Below are positions 7,347-16,257 of a stretch of DNA of 64,000 nt, piece by piece. Location of the stretch: positions 248,001 to 312,000 of the forward strand of contig JADJXE010000001.1 of NCBI GenBank assembly GCA_016716005.1, given 5' to 3'. This DNA comes from Acidimicrobiales bacterium (lineage in GTDB: Bacteria > Actinomycetota > Acidimicrobiia > Acidimicrobiales > JADJXE01). Numbering within the stretch: the first letter of the stretch is position 1; each line of letters begins with the position of its first letter. The notes beneath the pieces were generated by a model. That model saw only the letters and a list, made by a program, of their open reading frames with translations, did not search any database and was not told where the DNA came from. The translations under genes were made by a program, and so were the position numbers.

Positions 7347-8510
7347 ATGAACGTCCTCGACGTGGTGATCCTGCTCGTGGTGGTGTCCGCCGGCATCGGT
7401 GGCTACCGGCTCGGCTTCCTCACCCGCATCACCTCGTGGGTGGGCCTGGGGCTCGGCCTGCTGCTCGGCGCCCGTCTCCTGCCACCCCTGCTGCGGGCCA
7501 TGCCCGACGCCGGCCAGGCCGAGCTCTTCTTCGTGGCCGCCGGCGTCCTGGTGGGCAGCGGGCTGGTGGGCCAGGCGCTCGGGTTGCTGGTCGGCTCGCG
7601 GATCCAGCAGGAGCTGCCGGGCCCGGGGGCCCGGCACACCGATCGGGTCGCCGGGGGAGCGGCCGCAGTGGTCGGCGTGCTCCTCGCCGTGTGGCTCCTG
7701 CTCCCGGCGATGGCGGCCGTGCCGGAGTGGCCGGCCCGGCAGGCCCGCACGTCGGTGATCGCCCGTGCGCTCCACGACGCCCTGCCCGAGCCGCCCGACA
7801 CGCTCCAGGCCCTCCGGCGGCTGGTGGGCGCGGACCAGTTCCCCCAGGTGCTCAGCGGGCTCCAGGCCGCACCCGACCTCGGCCCGCCCCCGGCGAGCAG
7901 CGGCCTGGGGGTCGAGCTGGCCGGCAGGGTCGCCGAGTCGACGGTGAAGGTGGAGGGCGATGCCTGCCGGCGGGTGCAGCAGGGGAGCGGCTTCGCGGTG
8001 GGCTCCGACCTGGTGATGACCAACGCGCACGTCGTGGCGGGCGAGGACGACACGACGGTGCTCACGCTCGACGGTCGCCGGGTGGCGGGCACCGTCGTCG
8101 CCTTCGACCCCGAGCGTGACGTCGCCGTGCTGTCGGTGCCGGGGCTCGACGAGCAGCCGCTCGGGCTGGCCGACGCCCAGATCGGCGACCGTGGGGCCGT
8201 GTTCGGGCACCCGGGTGGCGGCGACCTGCGCCTGGCCCCCTACGAGATCGCCCGCCAGCTGCGGGCGGTGGGCAAGGACCTCTACGACCGCCGGACGACG
8301 ACACGCGACGTGTACTTCCTGGCCGCCGCCCTCCGGCCGGGCGATTCGGGGGCCCCGCTGATCGACCCCAGCGGCCAGGTGGTGGGGATGGCGTTCGCCA
8401 TCGCCCCTGACCGCTCCGACGTCGCCTACGCCCTCACCGTGTCCGAGCTGCAGGCCGTGCTCGACGGCCCCCTCGACGGGCCGGTCGACACCGGCCCGTG
8501 CCTGGCCTGA
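7347..8510 (+). CDS. MarP-type membrane serine protease (CvpA-like N-terminus, trypsin-like domain)
   Basis: The first ~150 of 387 residues form four hydrophobic segments of the CvpA/colicin V production type; the remainder is a chymotrypsin-fold protease with triad His228 (TNAHVV), Asp258 (ERDVAV) and Ser334 (PGDSGAP). This is the architecture of mycobacterial MarP, a periplasmic protease needed for acid and oxidative stress resistance. The gene follows trmI by 22 nt and probably shares its transcript. The ATG at 7347 begins the first membrane segment. Confidence 0.88.
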   Translation: MNVLDVVILLVVVSAGIGGYRLGFLTRITSWVGLGLGLLLGARLLPPLLRAMPDAGQAELFFVAAGVLVGSGLVGQALGLLVGSRIQQELPGPGARHTDRVAGGAAAVVGVLLAVWLLLPAMAAVPEWPARQARTSVIARALHDALPEPPDTLQALRRLVGADQFPQVLSGLQAAPDLGPPPASSGLGVELAGRVAESTVKVEGDACRRVQQGSGFAVGSDLVMTNAHVVAGEDDTTVLTLDGRRVAGTVVAFDPERDVAVLSVPGLDEQPLGLADAQIGDRGAVFGHPGGGDLRLAPYEIARQLRAVGKDLYDRRTTTRDVYFLAAALRPGDSGAPLIDPSGQVVGMAFAIAPDRSDVAYALTVSELQAVLDGPLDGPVDTGPCLA

Positions 8511-8551
8511 CCTGGAGGATCGCCCGGCGAGGCACCGGCCCCGGACGCGCC

Positions 8552-8575
8552 AGAGGGGCCCGGCCGGGCCCCTCT
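8552..8575. terminator. bidirectional terminator hairpin between convergent genes
   Basis: A perfect 24-nt inverted repeat (AGAGGGGCCCGG and its complement) lies between the stops of the MarP-like gene and the ferredoxin gene. There is no T-tract, as is common for actinobacterial hairpins. Confidence 0.6.
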
Positions 8576-8597
8576 GATCAGCGGGTGGGCGGACGAC

Positions 8598-8834
8598 TCA
8601 GCCGGCCTCGATGAAGATGCACTCGCCCGGGCACTCCTCGGCGGCCTCGATCACCGCGTCCAGCTGGCCGTCGGGGATGGCGGCCAGGCCCTCGGCGCCG
8701 CCCGGGTCGCTGAACACCTTGCCACCCTCCTTGACGTAGGCGAGGCCGTCGTCGAGGAGCGTGAACACGTCGGGGGCGATCTCCTCGCAGAGGCCGTCGC
8801 CCGTGCAGAGATCCTGATCGATCCAGACCTTCAT
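8598..8834 (-). CDS. ferredoxin, [3Fe-4S] or Asp-ligated [4Fe-4S] type
   Basis: A 78-residue acidic electron carrier. Cluster ligands are Cys10, Cys16 and Cys68 (followed by Pro), while the position of the second cysteine is Asp13 in CTGDGLC. An additional Cys72 is present. This pattern is typical of actinobacterial [3Fe-4S] ferredoxins that serve cytochromes P450, or of Asp-ligated clusters as in Pyrococcus. It is transcribed away from mpa. It could accept electrons from the NifJ enzyme in this window, but no linkage is shown. Confidence 0.85.
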   Translation of the reverse strand: MKVWIDQDLCTGDGLCEEIAPDVFTLLDDGLAYVKEGGKVFSDPGGAEGLAAIPDGQLDAVIEAAEECPGECIFIEAG

Positions 8835-8902
8835 CGGTGGCGTCGCCTTCCTTCGTTGACGGTGCGGTCCCGGGGCTCCCGAGACGGCGCCCCGCAGGTC
8901 GC

Positions 8903-8910
8903 AATTTACA
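8903..8910 (-). promoter_or_regulatory. candidate extended -10 for the ferredoxin gene
   Basis: TGTAAATT read on the minus strand is one of the few AT-rich patches in the mpa-ferredoxin gap. The start codon at 8834 lies about 70 nt downstream. Confidence 0.35.
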
Positions 8911-8967
8911 CGGTCTCGGCCGGGAAAAGAAACCACCCGGGTGCACGGGATCCCGAGGGGTGCGGTG

Positions 8968-8973
8968 TATCGT
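8968..8973 (+). promoter_or_regulatory. candidate -10 for mpa
   Basis: TATCGT ends 23 nt before the GTG at 8997, leaving a short leader that contains GAGAGGGGG. This favours 8997 over upstream in-frame starts, which would lie before the transcription start. Confidence 0.4.
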
Positions 8974-8996
8974 CCGCCGGAGAGGGGGCGGAGGAG

Positions 8997-10769
8997 GTGG
9001 TTGCCGTCAACGAGCCCGAGTTCGAACGCCGGCTTGCGGCCTACGAGGGCGAGATCGAGGAACTCCGCGAGCACGCCAAGGCCCTCGAGGAGGAGGTCAT
9101 CTCGCTGCGGCGCAAGCTGCAGGAGGCCCCCAAGCGCGTCCGCACCCTCGAAGAGCGGCTCCTGGAGACCAAGGGCCAGCTGGCCCAGGCCGTGTCGCAG
9201 AACGAGAAGCTCTCGTACACGCTCCGCGAGGCGCGCGATCACATCGCCACCCTCCGCGAGGAGGTCGACAAGCTCACCCAGCCCCCGTCGGCGTACGGCA
9301 CGTTCCTCGGCCGCAACGACGACGGCACCGCCGACGTCCTGTCCGGTGGGCGCAAGATGAGGGTGTCGACGCACCCCGACCTCGACGACGAGGCGCTGGT
9401 CCGGGGCCAGGAGGTCGTGCTCAACGACTCGCTCAACGTCGTGCTGGCCCGGGGCCCCGAGCGCGCGGGTGAGGTCGTGACCCTCAAGGAGGTCCTGGAC
9501 GGCGGCGACCGGGCCATGGTCGTCGGCCGGGCCGACGAGGAGCGGGTGGTGGAGCTGGCCGAGAGCCTGCGCGACCAGAAGCTCCGCTCCGGCGACACGC
9601 TCCTCATGGACGCCCGCTCCGGCCTCCTGCTGGAGCGCCTGCCCCGCCCGGAGGTCGAGGAGCTGGTGCTCGAGGAGGTGCCCGACGTCACCTACGCCGA
9701 CGTGGGCGGCCTCGACGGGCAGATCGAGCAGATCGCCGACGCGGTCGAGCTGCCGTTCCTGCATCCGGACCTGTTCGCGGAGCACCGGCTCCCCGCGCCC
9801 AAGGGGATCCTGCTGTACGGGCCGCCCGGGTGCGGCAAGACCCTGATCGCCAAGGCCGTCGCCAACTCCCTGGCCAGGAAGGTGGCCGAGGCCACCGGCG
9901 ACGAGCAGGCCCGGAGCTACTTCTTGAACATCAAGGGCCCGGAGCTGCTCAACAAGTACGTGGGCGAGACCGAGCGCCAGATCCGCCTGGTGTTCCAGCG
10001 GGCCCGCGAGAAGAGCGAGGAGGGCTGGCCGGTCATCGTCTTCTTCGACGAGATGGACTCGATGTTCCGCACCCGCGGCACGGGCATCTCGTCCGACATG
10101 GAGAGCACGATCGTCCCGCAGCTGCTCGCCGAGATCGACGGGGTCGAGACGCTCCGCAACGTGATCGTGATCGGCGCCTCGAACCGTGAGGACCTGATCG
10201 ACCCCGCCATCCTGCGGCCGGGGCGGCTCGACGTGAAGATCAAGATCGAGCGTCCCGACGAGGGCGCGGCCACCCAGATCTTCGGCCGCTACCTCACGAC
10301 CGACCTGCCCCTCGCCGCGTCGGAAGTGACCTCGCTCGGCGGCGGTGACCGCCAGCGGGCGATCGACGTCATGATCGAGCGGACGGTCGCCGAGATGTAC
10401 ACGACCGACGACCGGAACCGGTTCCTCGAGGTCACGTACCAGAACGGCGACAAGGAGGTCATGTACTTCAAGGACTTCTCCTCGGGCGCCATGATCGAGA
10501 ACATCGTCCGGCGGGCCAAGAAGCTGGCGATCAAGCGGGTGCTCGCCGGTGGCCCCAAGGGCATCGGCACCGACGACCTCCTGGCGTCCATCCACCAGGA
10601 GTTCAAGGAGCACGAAGACCTCCCCAACACCACCAACCCGGACGACTGGGCCAAGATCTCCGGCAAGAAGGGCGAGCGCATCGTCTACGTCCGCACGCTC
10701 ATCGCCACCGAGCAGGAGGCCACCGGCGGCCGGTCCATCGAGCGGGTGGCCACCGGGCAGTACCTCTGA
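8997..10769 (+). CDS. mpa: mycobacterial proteasome ATPase Mpa/ARC
   Basis: This hexameric AAA unfoldase recognises pupylated proteins and feeds them to the 20S proteasome. From GTG 8997 it is 590 residues long (Mycobacterium: 609). Residues ~5-85 form the Pup-binding coiled coil, then an OB-fold interdomain, then AAA with Walker A GPPGCGKT at 275-282 and Walker B DE at 351-352. The C-terminus ends in QYL, the conserved proteasome-gating tail. A dop-pup pair follows on the same strand within 8 nt, so a single transcript is likely. Confidence 0.95.
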   Translation: MVAVNEPEFERRLAAYEGEIEELREHAKALEEEVISLRRKLQEAPKRVRTLEERLLETKGQLAQAVSQNEKLSYTLREARDHIATLREEVDKLTQPPSAYGTFLGRNDDGTADVLSGGRKMRVSTHPDLDDEALVRGQEVVLNDSLNVVLARGPERAGEVVTLKEVLDGGDRAMVVGRADEERVVELAESLRDQKLRSGDTLLMDARSGLLLERLPRPEVEELVLEEVPDVTYADVGGLDGQIEQIADAVELPFLHPDLFAEHRLPAPKGILLYGPPGCGKTLIAKAVANSLARKVAEATGDEQARSYFLNIKGPELLNKYVGETERQIRLVFQRAREKSEEGWPVIVFFDEMDSMFRTRGTGISSDMESTIVPQLLAEIDGVETLRNVIVIGASNREDLIDPAILRPGRLDVKIKIERPDEGAATQIFGRYLTTDLPLAASEVTSLGGGDRQRAIDVMIERTVAEMYTTDDRNRFLEVTYQNGDKEVMYFKDFSSGAMIENIVRRAKKLAIKRVLAGGPKGIGTDDLLASIHQEFKEHEDLPNTTNPDDWAKISGKKGERIVYVRTLIATEQEATGGRSIERVATGQYL

Positions 10770-10777
10770 GCGCCGGC

Positions 10778-12268
10778 GTGGCCATCACGAAGGTCTGCGG
10801 GATCGAGACCGAGTACGGCATCGTCGTGCGCGGCGCCGGCGAGTCGAACCCGGTGGCCGCGTCCTCGGTGCTGATCAACAGCTACGTCGCCGAGCGCAAC
10901 CGCAGGGTGGGCTGGGACTTCGAGGACGAGTCGCCGGGCCGCGACGCCCGTGGCTACAACCCCGTCGACGAGGTGTACGCCCCGGAGGTGGAGACGCACC
11001 TCGTCAACGCCGTCCTCACCAACGGCGCCCGCTACTACGTCGACCACGCCCACCCCGAGCTCAGCACACCGGAGTGCATCGACGCCCTGCAGGCGGTGCT
11101 CTACGACCGGGCCGCCGAGCGGATCCTGCAGCGCTCCATGGAGGCCGCCCGGGCCGTGCTGCCCGCCGGCGCCGAGCTCGTCGTCTACAAGAACAACAGC
11201 GACGGCAAGGGCAACTCGTACGGGTGCCACGAGAACTACCTGATGGACCGGGCCGTGCCGTTCGCCCGGATCGTGCAGCAGATCACGCCCCACTTCGTCA
11301 CCCGTCAGCTCGTGTGCGGCGCCGGGAAGGTCGGCTGCGAGGCCCCCGGCCTGTCGTCGGCCGACGTGCCCTTCCAGCTCTCCCAGCGGGCCGACTTCTT
11401 CGAGGAGGAGGTCGGCCTGGAGACCACCCTCAAGCGGCCCATCGTGAACACGCGCGACGAGCCGCACTGCGACGCCCAGAAGTACCGGCGCCTGCACGTG
11501 ATCGTGGGCGACGCCAACCTCTCCGAGGTCGCGACGCTCCTGAAGGTCGGCACCACCGCGCTGGTGCTGTCGATGATCGAGGACGACGTCCTGCCCGGCG
11601 ACCTGGCCCTGGCCCGGCCCGTCCAGGCCATCCGCCGGGTGTCGTACGACCTCACCCTGGCCAGGCCCCTCGAGCTGGCCGACGGCCGGCACCTGACCGC
11701 CATCGACCTGCAGTGGCAGCTGCTCGAGCACGCCTCCAAGTACGCCAGGGATCGAGGGCTCGAGAGCGTGGGCGCCGAGGTGGGGGCCGACGTGCTGCGC
11801 CGCTGGGAGGCCGTGCTGGCCGCGCTGGAAGCCGACCCGATGCAGCTGGCCGATCAGCTCGACTGGGTGGCGAAGTACCAGCTGCTGCGCGCCTACGCCG
11901 ATCGTCACGGCTTGGCGTGGGGCGACGCCCGGCTGGCCGCCATGGACCTGCAGTACCACGACCTGCGGCCCACCAGGTCGCTGTTCGCGCGCCTGCCCAT
12001 GCAGCGCCTGGTCGCCGAGGAGGCGGCGGAGGCGGCCATGACCGAGCCTCCCCGGGAGACCCGTGCCTACTTCCGGGGCGCGTGCCTCCAGAAGTGGGGG
12101 GCCGACATCGTGGCCGCCAACTGGGACTCTCTCGTGTTCGACGTCGGCGCCGAGCCCCTGCGCCGGGTGCCGATGATGGAACCGCTCCGTGGAACGGCCG
12201 CCCACGTTGGTACCTTGATCGCCGAGTGCGACACGGCGGCCGAGCTCCTCGACCGCCTGGCCTCGTAG
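10778..12268 (+). CDS. dop: Pup deamidase/depupylase
   Basis: Dop (496 residues) converts C-terminal Gln of Pup to Glu and removes Pup from substrates. The glutamine-synthetase-like fold starts with GIETEYGI (Glu for Mg/ATP). The protein has the Dop-specific inserted loop with RGYNPVDEVYAPE around 59-71, which PafA lacks, and the catalytic aspartate in NGARYYVDHAHPE. The presence of this loop and of a GGQ-ending Pup agree with each other. Eight nt separate it from mpa. Confidence 0.95.
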   Translation: MAITKVCGIETEYGIVVRGAGESNPVAASSVLINSYVAERNRRVGWDFEDESPGRDARGYNPVDEVYAPEVETHLVNAVLTNGARYYVDHAHPELSTPECIDALQAVLYDRAAERILQRSMEAARAVLPAGAELVVYKNNSDGKGNSYGCHENYLMDRAVPFARIVQQITPHFVTRQLVCGAGKVGCEAPGLSSADVPFQLSQRADFFEEEVGLETTLKRPIVNTRDEPHCDAQKYRRLHVIVGDANLSEVATLLKVGTTALVLSMIEDDVLPGDLALARPVQAIRRVSYDLTLARPLELADGRHLTAIDLQWQLLEHASKYARDRGLESVGAEVGADVLRRWEAVLAALEADPMQLADQLDWVAKYQLLRAYADRHGLAWGDARLAAMDLQYHDLRPTRSLFARLPMQRLVAEEAAEAAMTEPPRETRAYFRGACLQKWGADIVAANWDSLVFDVGAEPLRRVPMMEPLRGTAAHVGTLIAECDTAAELLDRLAS

Positions 12269-12289
12269 GGCGAGACGGAGAGCGACCAC

Positions 12290-12484
12290 ATGAGCGAGCG
12301 AGAGCAGAAGCGCAGGACCGCCCCTGCCCGACAGGACGAGGTCGTCGAGGACGAGGTCGCGCCGTCGAAGCAGGGCGAGAAGATCAAGGCCGAGCTGGAC
12401 GACCTCCTCGACGAGATCGACGAGGTCCTCGAGGACAACGCCGAGGAGTTCGTGAAGTCCTACGTCCAGAAGGGCGGCCAGTAG
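12290..12484 (+). CDS. pup: prokaryotic ubiquitin-like protein Pup
   Basis: A 64-residue intrinsically disordered, acidic tag protein. The C-terminal half (IKAELDDLLDEIDEVLEDN) is the helix-forming Mpa-binding part, and the protein ends in GGQ, so it needs deamidation by Dop before PafA can ligate it to lysines. GGAG sits in a good position before the ATG. It is the last gene of the mpa-dop-pup transcript. Confidence 0.96.
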   Translation: MSEREQKRRTAPARQDEVVEDEVAPSKQGEKIKAELDDLLDEIDEVLEDNAEEFVKSYVQKGGQ

Positions 12485-12486
12485 GG

Positions 12487-12500
12487 CTCGGCCGGCCGAG
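12487..12500. terminator. short palindrome between convergent pup and cupin genes
   Basis: CTCGGCCGGCCGAG is a perfect 14-nt palindrome beginning 3 nt after the pup stop. It can form a small hairpin only, so it is a weak terminator candidate. Confidence 0.3.
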
Positions 12501-12505
12501 GAGGA

Positions 12506-12877
12506 TCAGCCCGGGTCGAGGTGGATCACCAGCACCCGCTGGTCGCCGGGGGCGTGGGTGGTCACGTGCCCCCGACCCCAGGTGTCCTCCGCCAGGACGG
12601 TGCTCCCGGGGGCCAACGTCCGCACGGTGCCGTCGCTCACCTCGAGGGTCACCACCCCGGTGAGGAACACGACCAGCTGGCGACGCGGGGCCGTGTGCCA
12701 GTCCGGGCGCTGGTCGCTGGCCCGCACTTGGGCGAACGTGAGCCGGTCGACGGTGAGCGGGGCCGACTCGACCAGCACGGGCACCCCCACCTCGGCGTCG
12801 TGCACGGTCACGGGCAGCTCGACGTCGTCGAGGTGGCTCTCCCCGGCTTCGTCGGCCCAGATGCGGACGTAGTGCAC
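12506..12877 (-). CDS. cupin-domain protein
   Basis: A 123-residue small beta-barrel protein with a cupin-like core (VFLTGVVTLEVSDG followed by LAPGSTVLAEDTWGRGH). The start is GTG at 12877, preceded by GGGAGGAG. It converges on pup and diverges from prcB. Its location inside the proteasome region is striking, but a role there is unknown. The metal-ligand histidines of typical cupins are only partly recognisable. Confidence 0.65.
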   Translation of the reverse strand: MHYVRIWADEAGESHLDDVELPVTVHDAEVGVPVLVESAPLTVDRLTFAQVRASDQRPDWHTAPRRQLVVFLTGVVTLEVSDGTVRTLAPGSTVLAEDTWGRGHVTTHAPGDQRVLVIHLDPG

Positions 12878-12902
12878 GGCTCCTCCCGGTGTCGGCCGGG
12901 GC

Positions 12903-12908
12903 AGCGTA
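12903..12908 (-). promoter_or_regulatory. candidate -10 for the cupin gene
   Basis: TACGCT on the minus strand predicts a leader of about 20 nt that contains the GGGAGGAG ribosome-binding site. Confidence 0.4.
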
Positions 12909-12973
12909 CGCGCCGAGCGCCGCTCGGGGAGCGGGCGGGAATCGGCTGCCCCGGGCGCTAGCCTCGGCGCCCG

Positions 12974-13786
12974 ATGCCCATGCCCCTCTTCCACCCCGCT
13001 GACGACCCCGGTCCCAGCTTCGCCGCCCTGGCCCGGCGCCAGGGGCTCGATCCCTTCCCGCCGTTGGCGGCCGGCACGGGCCAGCTCCCGATCACCCACG
13101 GCACCACGTGCGTCGCCGTCCGGTACGCACACGGTGTGGTGATGGCAGGCGACCGGCGGGCCACGTCGGGCAACCTCATCAGCCATCGCACCATGGAGAA
13201 GGTGTTCCCCGCCGACCGCCACTCGGGGGTGGCCATCGCGGGTGCCGCCGGCCCGGCCCTCGAGATGGTGAAGCTGTTCCAGCTGCAGCTCGAGCACTAC
13301 GAGAAGGTCGAGGGGCAGCTGCTGAGCCTGGAGGGCAAGGCCAACCAGCTGGCCCAGATGGTGCGCAGCAACCTGCCGGCGGCCCTGCAGGGCCTGGTCG
13401 TGATACCCATCTTCGGCGGATGGGACCAGCGGCGCCAGACCGGCCGCATCTTCCAGTACGACGTGACCGGGGGCCGCTACGAAGACCGCGACTTCACGGC
13501 CACCGGCTCGGGGAGCCTGCACGCCGGCACGGTGCTGAAGCTGCAGTACCGAGAGGACCTGAGCCGCGAGGAGGCCATCGACGCGTGCGTGCGGGCCCTC
13601 TTCGAGGCGGCCGACGAGGACTCCGCCACCGGCGGTCCCGACCCGGTGCGGGGCATCTACCCCATCCTGGCCACGATCACCGACACGGGCTTCGAGCGCG
13701 TCGACGACGACGAGACGGCCGAGCGGTTCCGAGCGCTCGTCGAGCGGCTCCGGGGCACCGAGCCCACGGGAGGCATCGAGCCATGA
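12974..13786 (+). CDS. prcB: 20S proteasome beta subunit
   Basis: Catalytic subunit of the proteasome core (270 residues). The propeptide ends at Gly43, and self-cleavage exposes Thr44 (THGTTCVAV); the next motif, AGDRRATSGNLI, is typical of PrcB. The gene overlaps prcA by 4 nt. TAGCCT at 12959-12964 ends 9 nt before the ATG, so the transcript is nearly leaderless and prcBA has its own promoter, separate from mpa-dop-pup. Confidence 0.95.
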   Translation: MPMPLFHPADDPGPSFAALARRQGLDPFPPLAAGTGQLPITHGTTCVAVRYAHGVVMAGDRRATSGNLISHRTMEKVFPADRHSGVAIAGAAGPALEMVKLFQLQLEHYEKVEGQLLSLEGKANQLAQMVRSNLPAALQGLVVIPIFGGWDQRRQTGRIFQYDVTGGRYEDRDFTATGSGSLHAGTVLKLQYREDLSREEAIDACVRALFEAADEDSATGGPDPVRGIYPILATITDTGFERVDDDETAERFRALVERLRGTEPTGGIEP

Positions 13787-14538
13787 CCATGCCCTTCTAC
13801 GTCGCGCCCGAGCAGGTGATGAAGGACCGGGCCGACTTCGCCCGCAAGGGCATCGCCCGGGGGCGGGCCCTCGCCGCGGCCTCCTACGACGAGGGCATCG
13901 TGATCGTCGCCGAGAACACCAGCAGCACGCTGCGGAAGGTCAGCGAGATCTACGACCGGATCGCCTTCGCGGGCGTCGGCCGCTACAACGAGTTCGACCA
14001 GCTGCGCGTCGCGGGCGTGCGGGCCGCCGACCTCAAGGGCTACGCGTACAGCCGCGACGACGTCGACGCCCGCACGCTGGCGAACCAGTACGCCCAGATC
14101 CTCGGGCAGATCTTCACCCACGAGATGAAGCCCCTGGAGGTCGAGATCCTCGTCGTCGAGGTCGGCGGCGAGCCGGCGGACGACCAGCTCTTCCACATCC
14201 TCTACGACGGCACCGTCGGCGACGAGGACGGGTTCGCGGCGCTCGGCGGCGAGGCGGAGATCATCGGCCAGCGGCTCGCCGACGGCTGGCACCCGGGCCT
14301 GACCCTGGCCCAGGCGCTGCGGGCCGCGGCCGCGGCCCTGGCCGGGTCGGACCGCACCCTGGGCCCGGGCGAGCTCGAGGTCGCGATCCTGGCCCGCCAC
14401 GACGGCCGGCGAGCGTTCCGCCGGATCGAGGGTGCCGAGCTCGTCGAGCTGCTCGGAGGCGGGTCAGAGCAGGGTGACGAGGCGGGCGAAGCAGCCGGCC
14501 AGGGCGGCGACGAGGGCGACGGCGGCAACCGCGACTAG
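13783..14538 (+). CDS. prcA: 20S proteasome alpha subunit
   Basis: Forms the outer, gating ring that docks Mpa (251 residues). The N-terminus MTMPFYVAPEQVMKDRADFARKGIARGR is the actinobacterial alpha signature, followed by ENTSSTLRKVSEIYDRIAFAGVGRYNEFD. The ATG overlaps the prcB stop. The last ~25 residues are a Gly/Glu/Asp-rich, probably disordered tail whose DNA is shared with the 3' end of the opposing DUF2007 gene. Confidence 0.94.
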   Translation: MTMPFYVAPEQVMKDRADFARKGIARGRALAAASYDEGIVIVAENTSSTLRKVSEIYDRIAFAGVGRYNEFDQLRVAGVRAADLKGYAYSRDDVDARTLANQYAQILGQIFTHEMKPLEVEILVVEVGGEPADDQLFHILYDGTVGDEDGFAALGGEAEIIGQRLADGWHPGLTLAQALRAAAAALAGSDRTLGPGELEVAILARHDGRRAFRRIEGAELVELLGGGSEQGDEAGEAAGQGGDEGDGGNRD

Positions 14539-14784
14539 CAGGGGCCGCCCGCGGCGCGGCTCGGCCAGCACGCCCTCGTCCGGCTCCACCGGGCCGAGCA
14601 GGGCCCGCGCCAGCTCGGCGTCGTGCTCACCCACCAGGACGTCGACCGCCCCCACGGGGTAGGGGCCGTCGACCGCGCCGCGGAGCTGCCACACGATGCC
14701 CTCGGCGCCGAGCCGCGCCGCCGCCACCTTGGCCGAGAAGGCGTCGGGCGCCCGCACCACGGGCACCATCCGGGATTCGAGCAT
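14464..14784 (-). CDS. DUF2007-like signal-transducing small protein with C-terminal membrane helix
   Basis: A 106-residue protein whose N-terminal half (MVPVVRAPDAFSAKVAAARLGAEGI, then DVLVGEHDAELARALL) fits the ferredoxin-like DUF2007 fold. Residues ~82-100 form a hydrophobic anchor. TAGCCT at 14797-14792 ends 7 nt before the ATG at 14784, supporting this start. The 3' end overlaps prcA by 75 nt in antisense orientation. Confidence 0.7.
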   Translation of the reverse strand: MLESRMVPVVRAPDAFSAKVAAARLGAEGIVWQLRGAVDGPYPVGAVDVLVGEHDAELARALLGPVEPDEGVLAEPRRGRPLLVAVAAVALVAALAGCFARLVTLL

Positions 14785-14886
14785 CAGCCGCAGGCTACCG
14801 TCCGACGGCCGGCGGGCCGGCTGGGGAGCGGTGCCGGCGTCCCCCCGGTGCGCTCCACCACCGCCGGGTGTCGGTACGCTCCCCCC

Positions 14887-16245
14887 ATGGAGCGGCGCAT
14901 CTTCGGCCTCGAGAACGAGTACGGGGTCACGTGCACGCTCCGGGGGCAGCGGCGCCTGAGCCCGGACGAGGTCGCCCGCTACCTGTTCCGCCGGGTGGTC
15001 TCCTGGGGCCGGAGCAGCAACGTCTTCCTGGCCAACGGCGCCCGCCTGTACCTCGACGTCGGTTCGCACCCCGAGTACGCCACCCCGGAGTGCGACTCGA
15101 TCTACGACCTGGTCGTGCACGACAAGGCGGGTGAGCGGATCCTCGAGCAGCTCCTGGCCAGCGCCGAGCACCGCCTGCGGGAGGAGGGGATCCGCGGCGT
15201 CATCTACCTGTTCAAGAACAACACCGACTCCGCCGGCAACTCCTACGGCTGCCACGAGAACTACCTCACCAGCCGCCGGGACGACCTGAGCCACTACGCC
15301 GAGGTGCTGATCCCGTTCTTCGTGAGCCGCCAGATCTACGCCGGGGCGGGGAAGGTGCTGCAGACGGCCCGGGGGGCCATCTACTGCATCAGCCAGCGGG
15401 CCGAGCACATCTGGGAGGGCGTGTCGTCGGCGACGACCCGCAGTCGACCGATCATCAACACCCGCGACGAGCCCCACGCCGACGCCGAGCGCTACCGCCG
15501 CCTCCACGTGATCGTGGGCGACTCCAACATGAGCGAGTACGCCACGTTCCTGAAGGTGGGGGCGACCAGCATCCTGCTGCGCATGCTGGAGGACCCGGCC
15601 GTGGTGCTGCGCGACCTCACCCTCGAGAACCCGATCCGCGCCATCCGTGAGGTCAGCCACGACACGACCTGCACCAGGCGGGTGCGCCTGGCCAACGGTC
15701 GTGAGGCCAGCGCCCTCGACATCCAGGGCGAGTACCTCAGCCGCGCGATCCGCTATGCCGAGACCCGCGGCCTGAGCCCGCTCGAGCAGCAGGCGCTGGG
15801 CATGTGGGAGCACTGCCTCACGGCCCTCGAGAAGGACCCGCTCAGCCTGTCGCGGGAGGTCGACTGGGTCATCAAGCACCAGCTGATCGAGGCCTACCGC
15901 GACCGCCACGACCTGCCGCTGTCGAGCCCACGGGTCGCGCTCGTCGACCTGCAGTACCACGACGTGAACCGGGACCGCGGGCTGTTCTACCGGATGCAGC
16001 ACAAGGGGCTCGTCGACCGGGTGTGCACCGACGCCGACATCGACCACGCCGTCGAGCACCCGCCGCAGACCACCCGCGCCCGGCTCCGGGGCGAGTTCAT
16101 CCGACGGGCCAAGGAGCGCAAGCGCGACTACACGGTCGACTGGGTGCACCTGAAGCTCAACGACCAGGCGCAGCGCACGGTGCTCTGCAAGGACCCGTTC
16201 AAGGCCCGCGACGAGCGGGTCGAGAAGCTGATCGCCAGCCTGTAG
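14887..16245 (+). CDS. pafA: Pup-protein ligase
   Basis: PafA (452 residues) ligates deamidated Pup to substrate lysines. It is a glutamine-synthetase-like paralogue of Dop: GLENEYGV carries the nucleotide/metal-binding Glu near the N-terminus, and NGARLYLDVGSHPEYATPE holds the catalytic Asp. It lacks the Dop loop, which distinguishes it from the gene at 10778. TACGCT at 14875-14880 ends 6 nt before the ATG, so a leaderless transcript is likely. No pafB or pafC follows. Confidence 0.95.
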   Translation: MERRIFGLENEYGVTCTLRGQRRLSPDEVARYLFRRVVSWGRSSNVFLANGARLYLDVGSHPEYATPECDSIYDLVVHDKAGERILEQLLASAEHRLREEGIRGVIYLFKNNTDSAGNSYGCHENYLTSRRDDLSHYAEVLIPFFVSRQIYAGAGKVLQTARGAIYCISQRAEHIWEGVSSATTRSRPIINTRDEPHADAERYRRLHVIVGDSNMSEYATFLKVGATSILLRMLEDPAVVLRDLTLENPIRAIREVSHDTTCTRRVRLANGREASALDIQGEYLSRAIRYAETRGLSPLEQQALGMWEHCLTALEKDPLSLSREVDWVIKHQLIEAYRDRHDLPLSSPRVALVDLQYHDVNRDRGLFYRMQHKGLVDRVCTDADIDHAVEHPPQTTRARLRGEFIRRAKERKRDYTVDWVHLKLNDQAQRTVLCKDPFKARDERVEKLIASL

Positions 16246-16257
16246 GCGTCGCACGCG

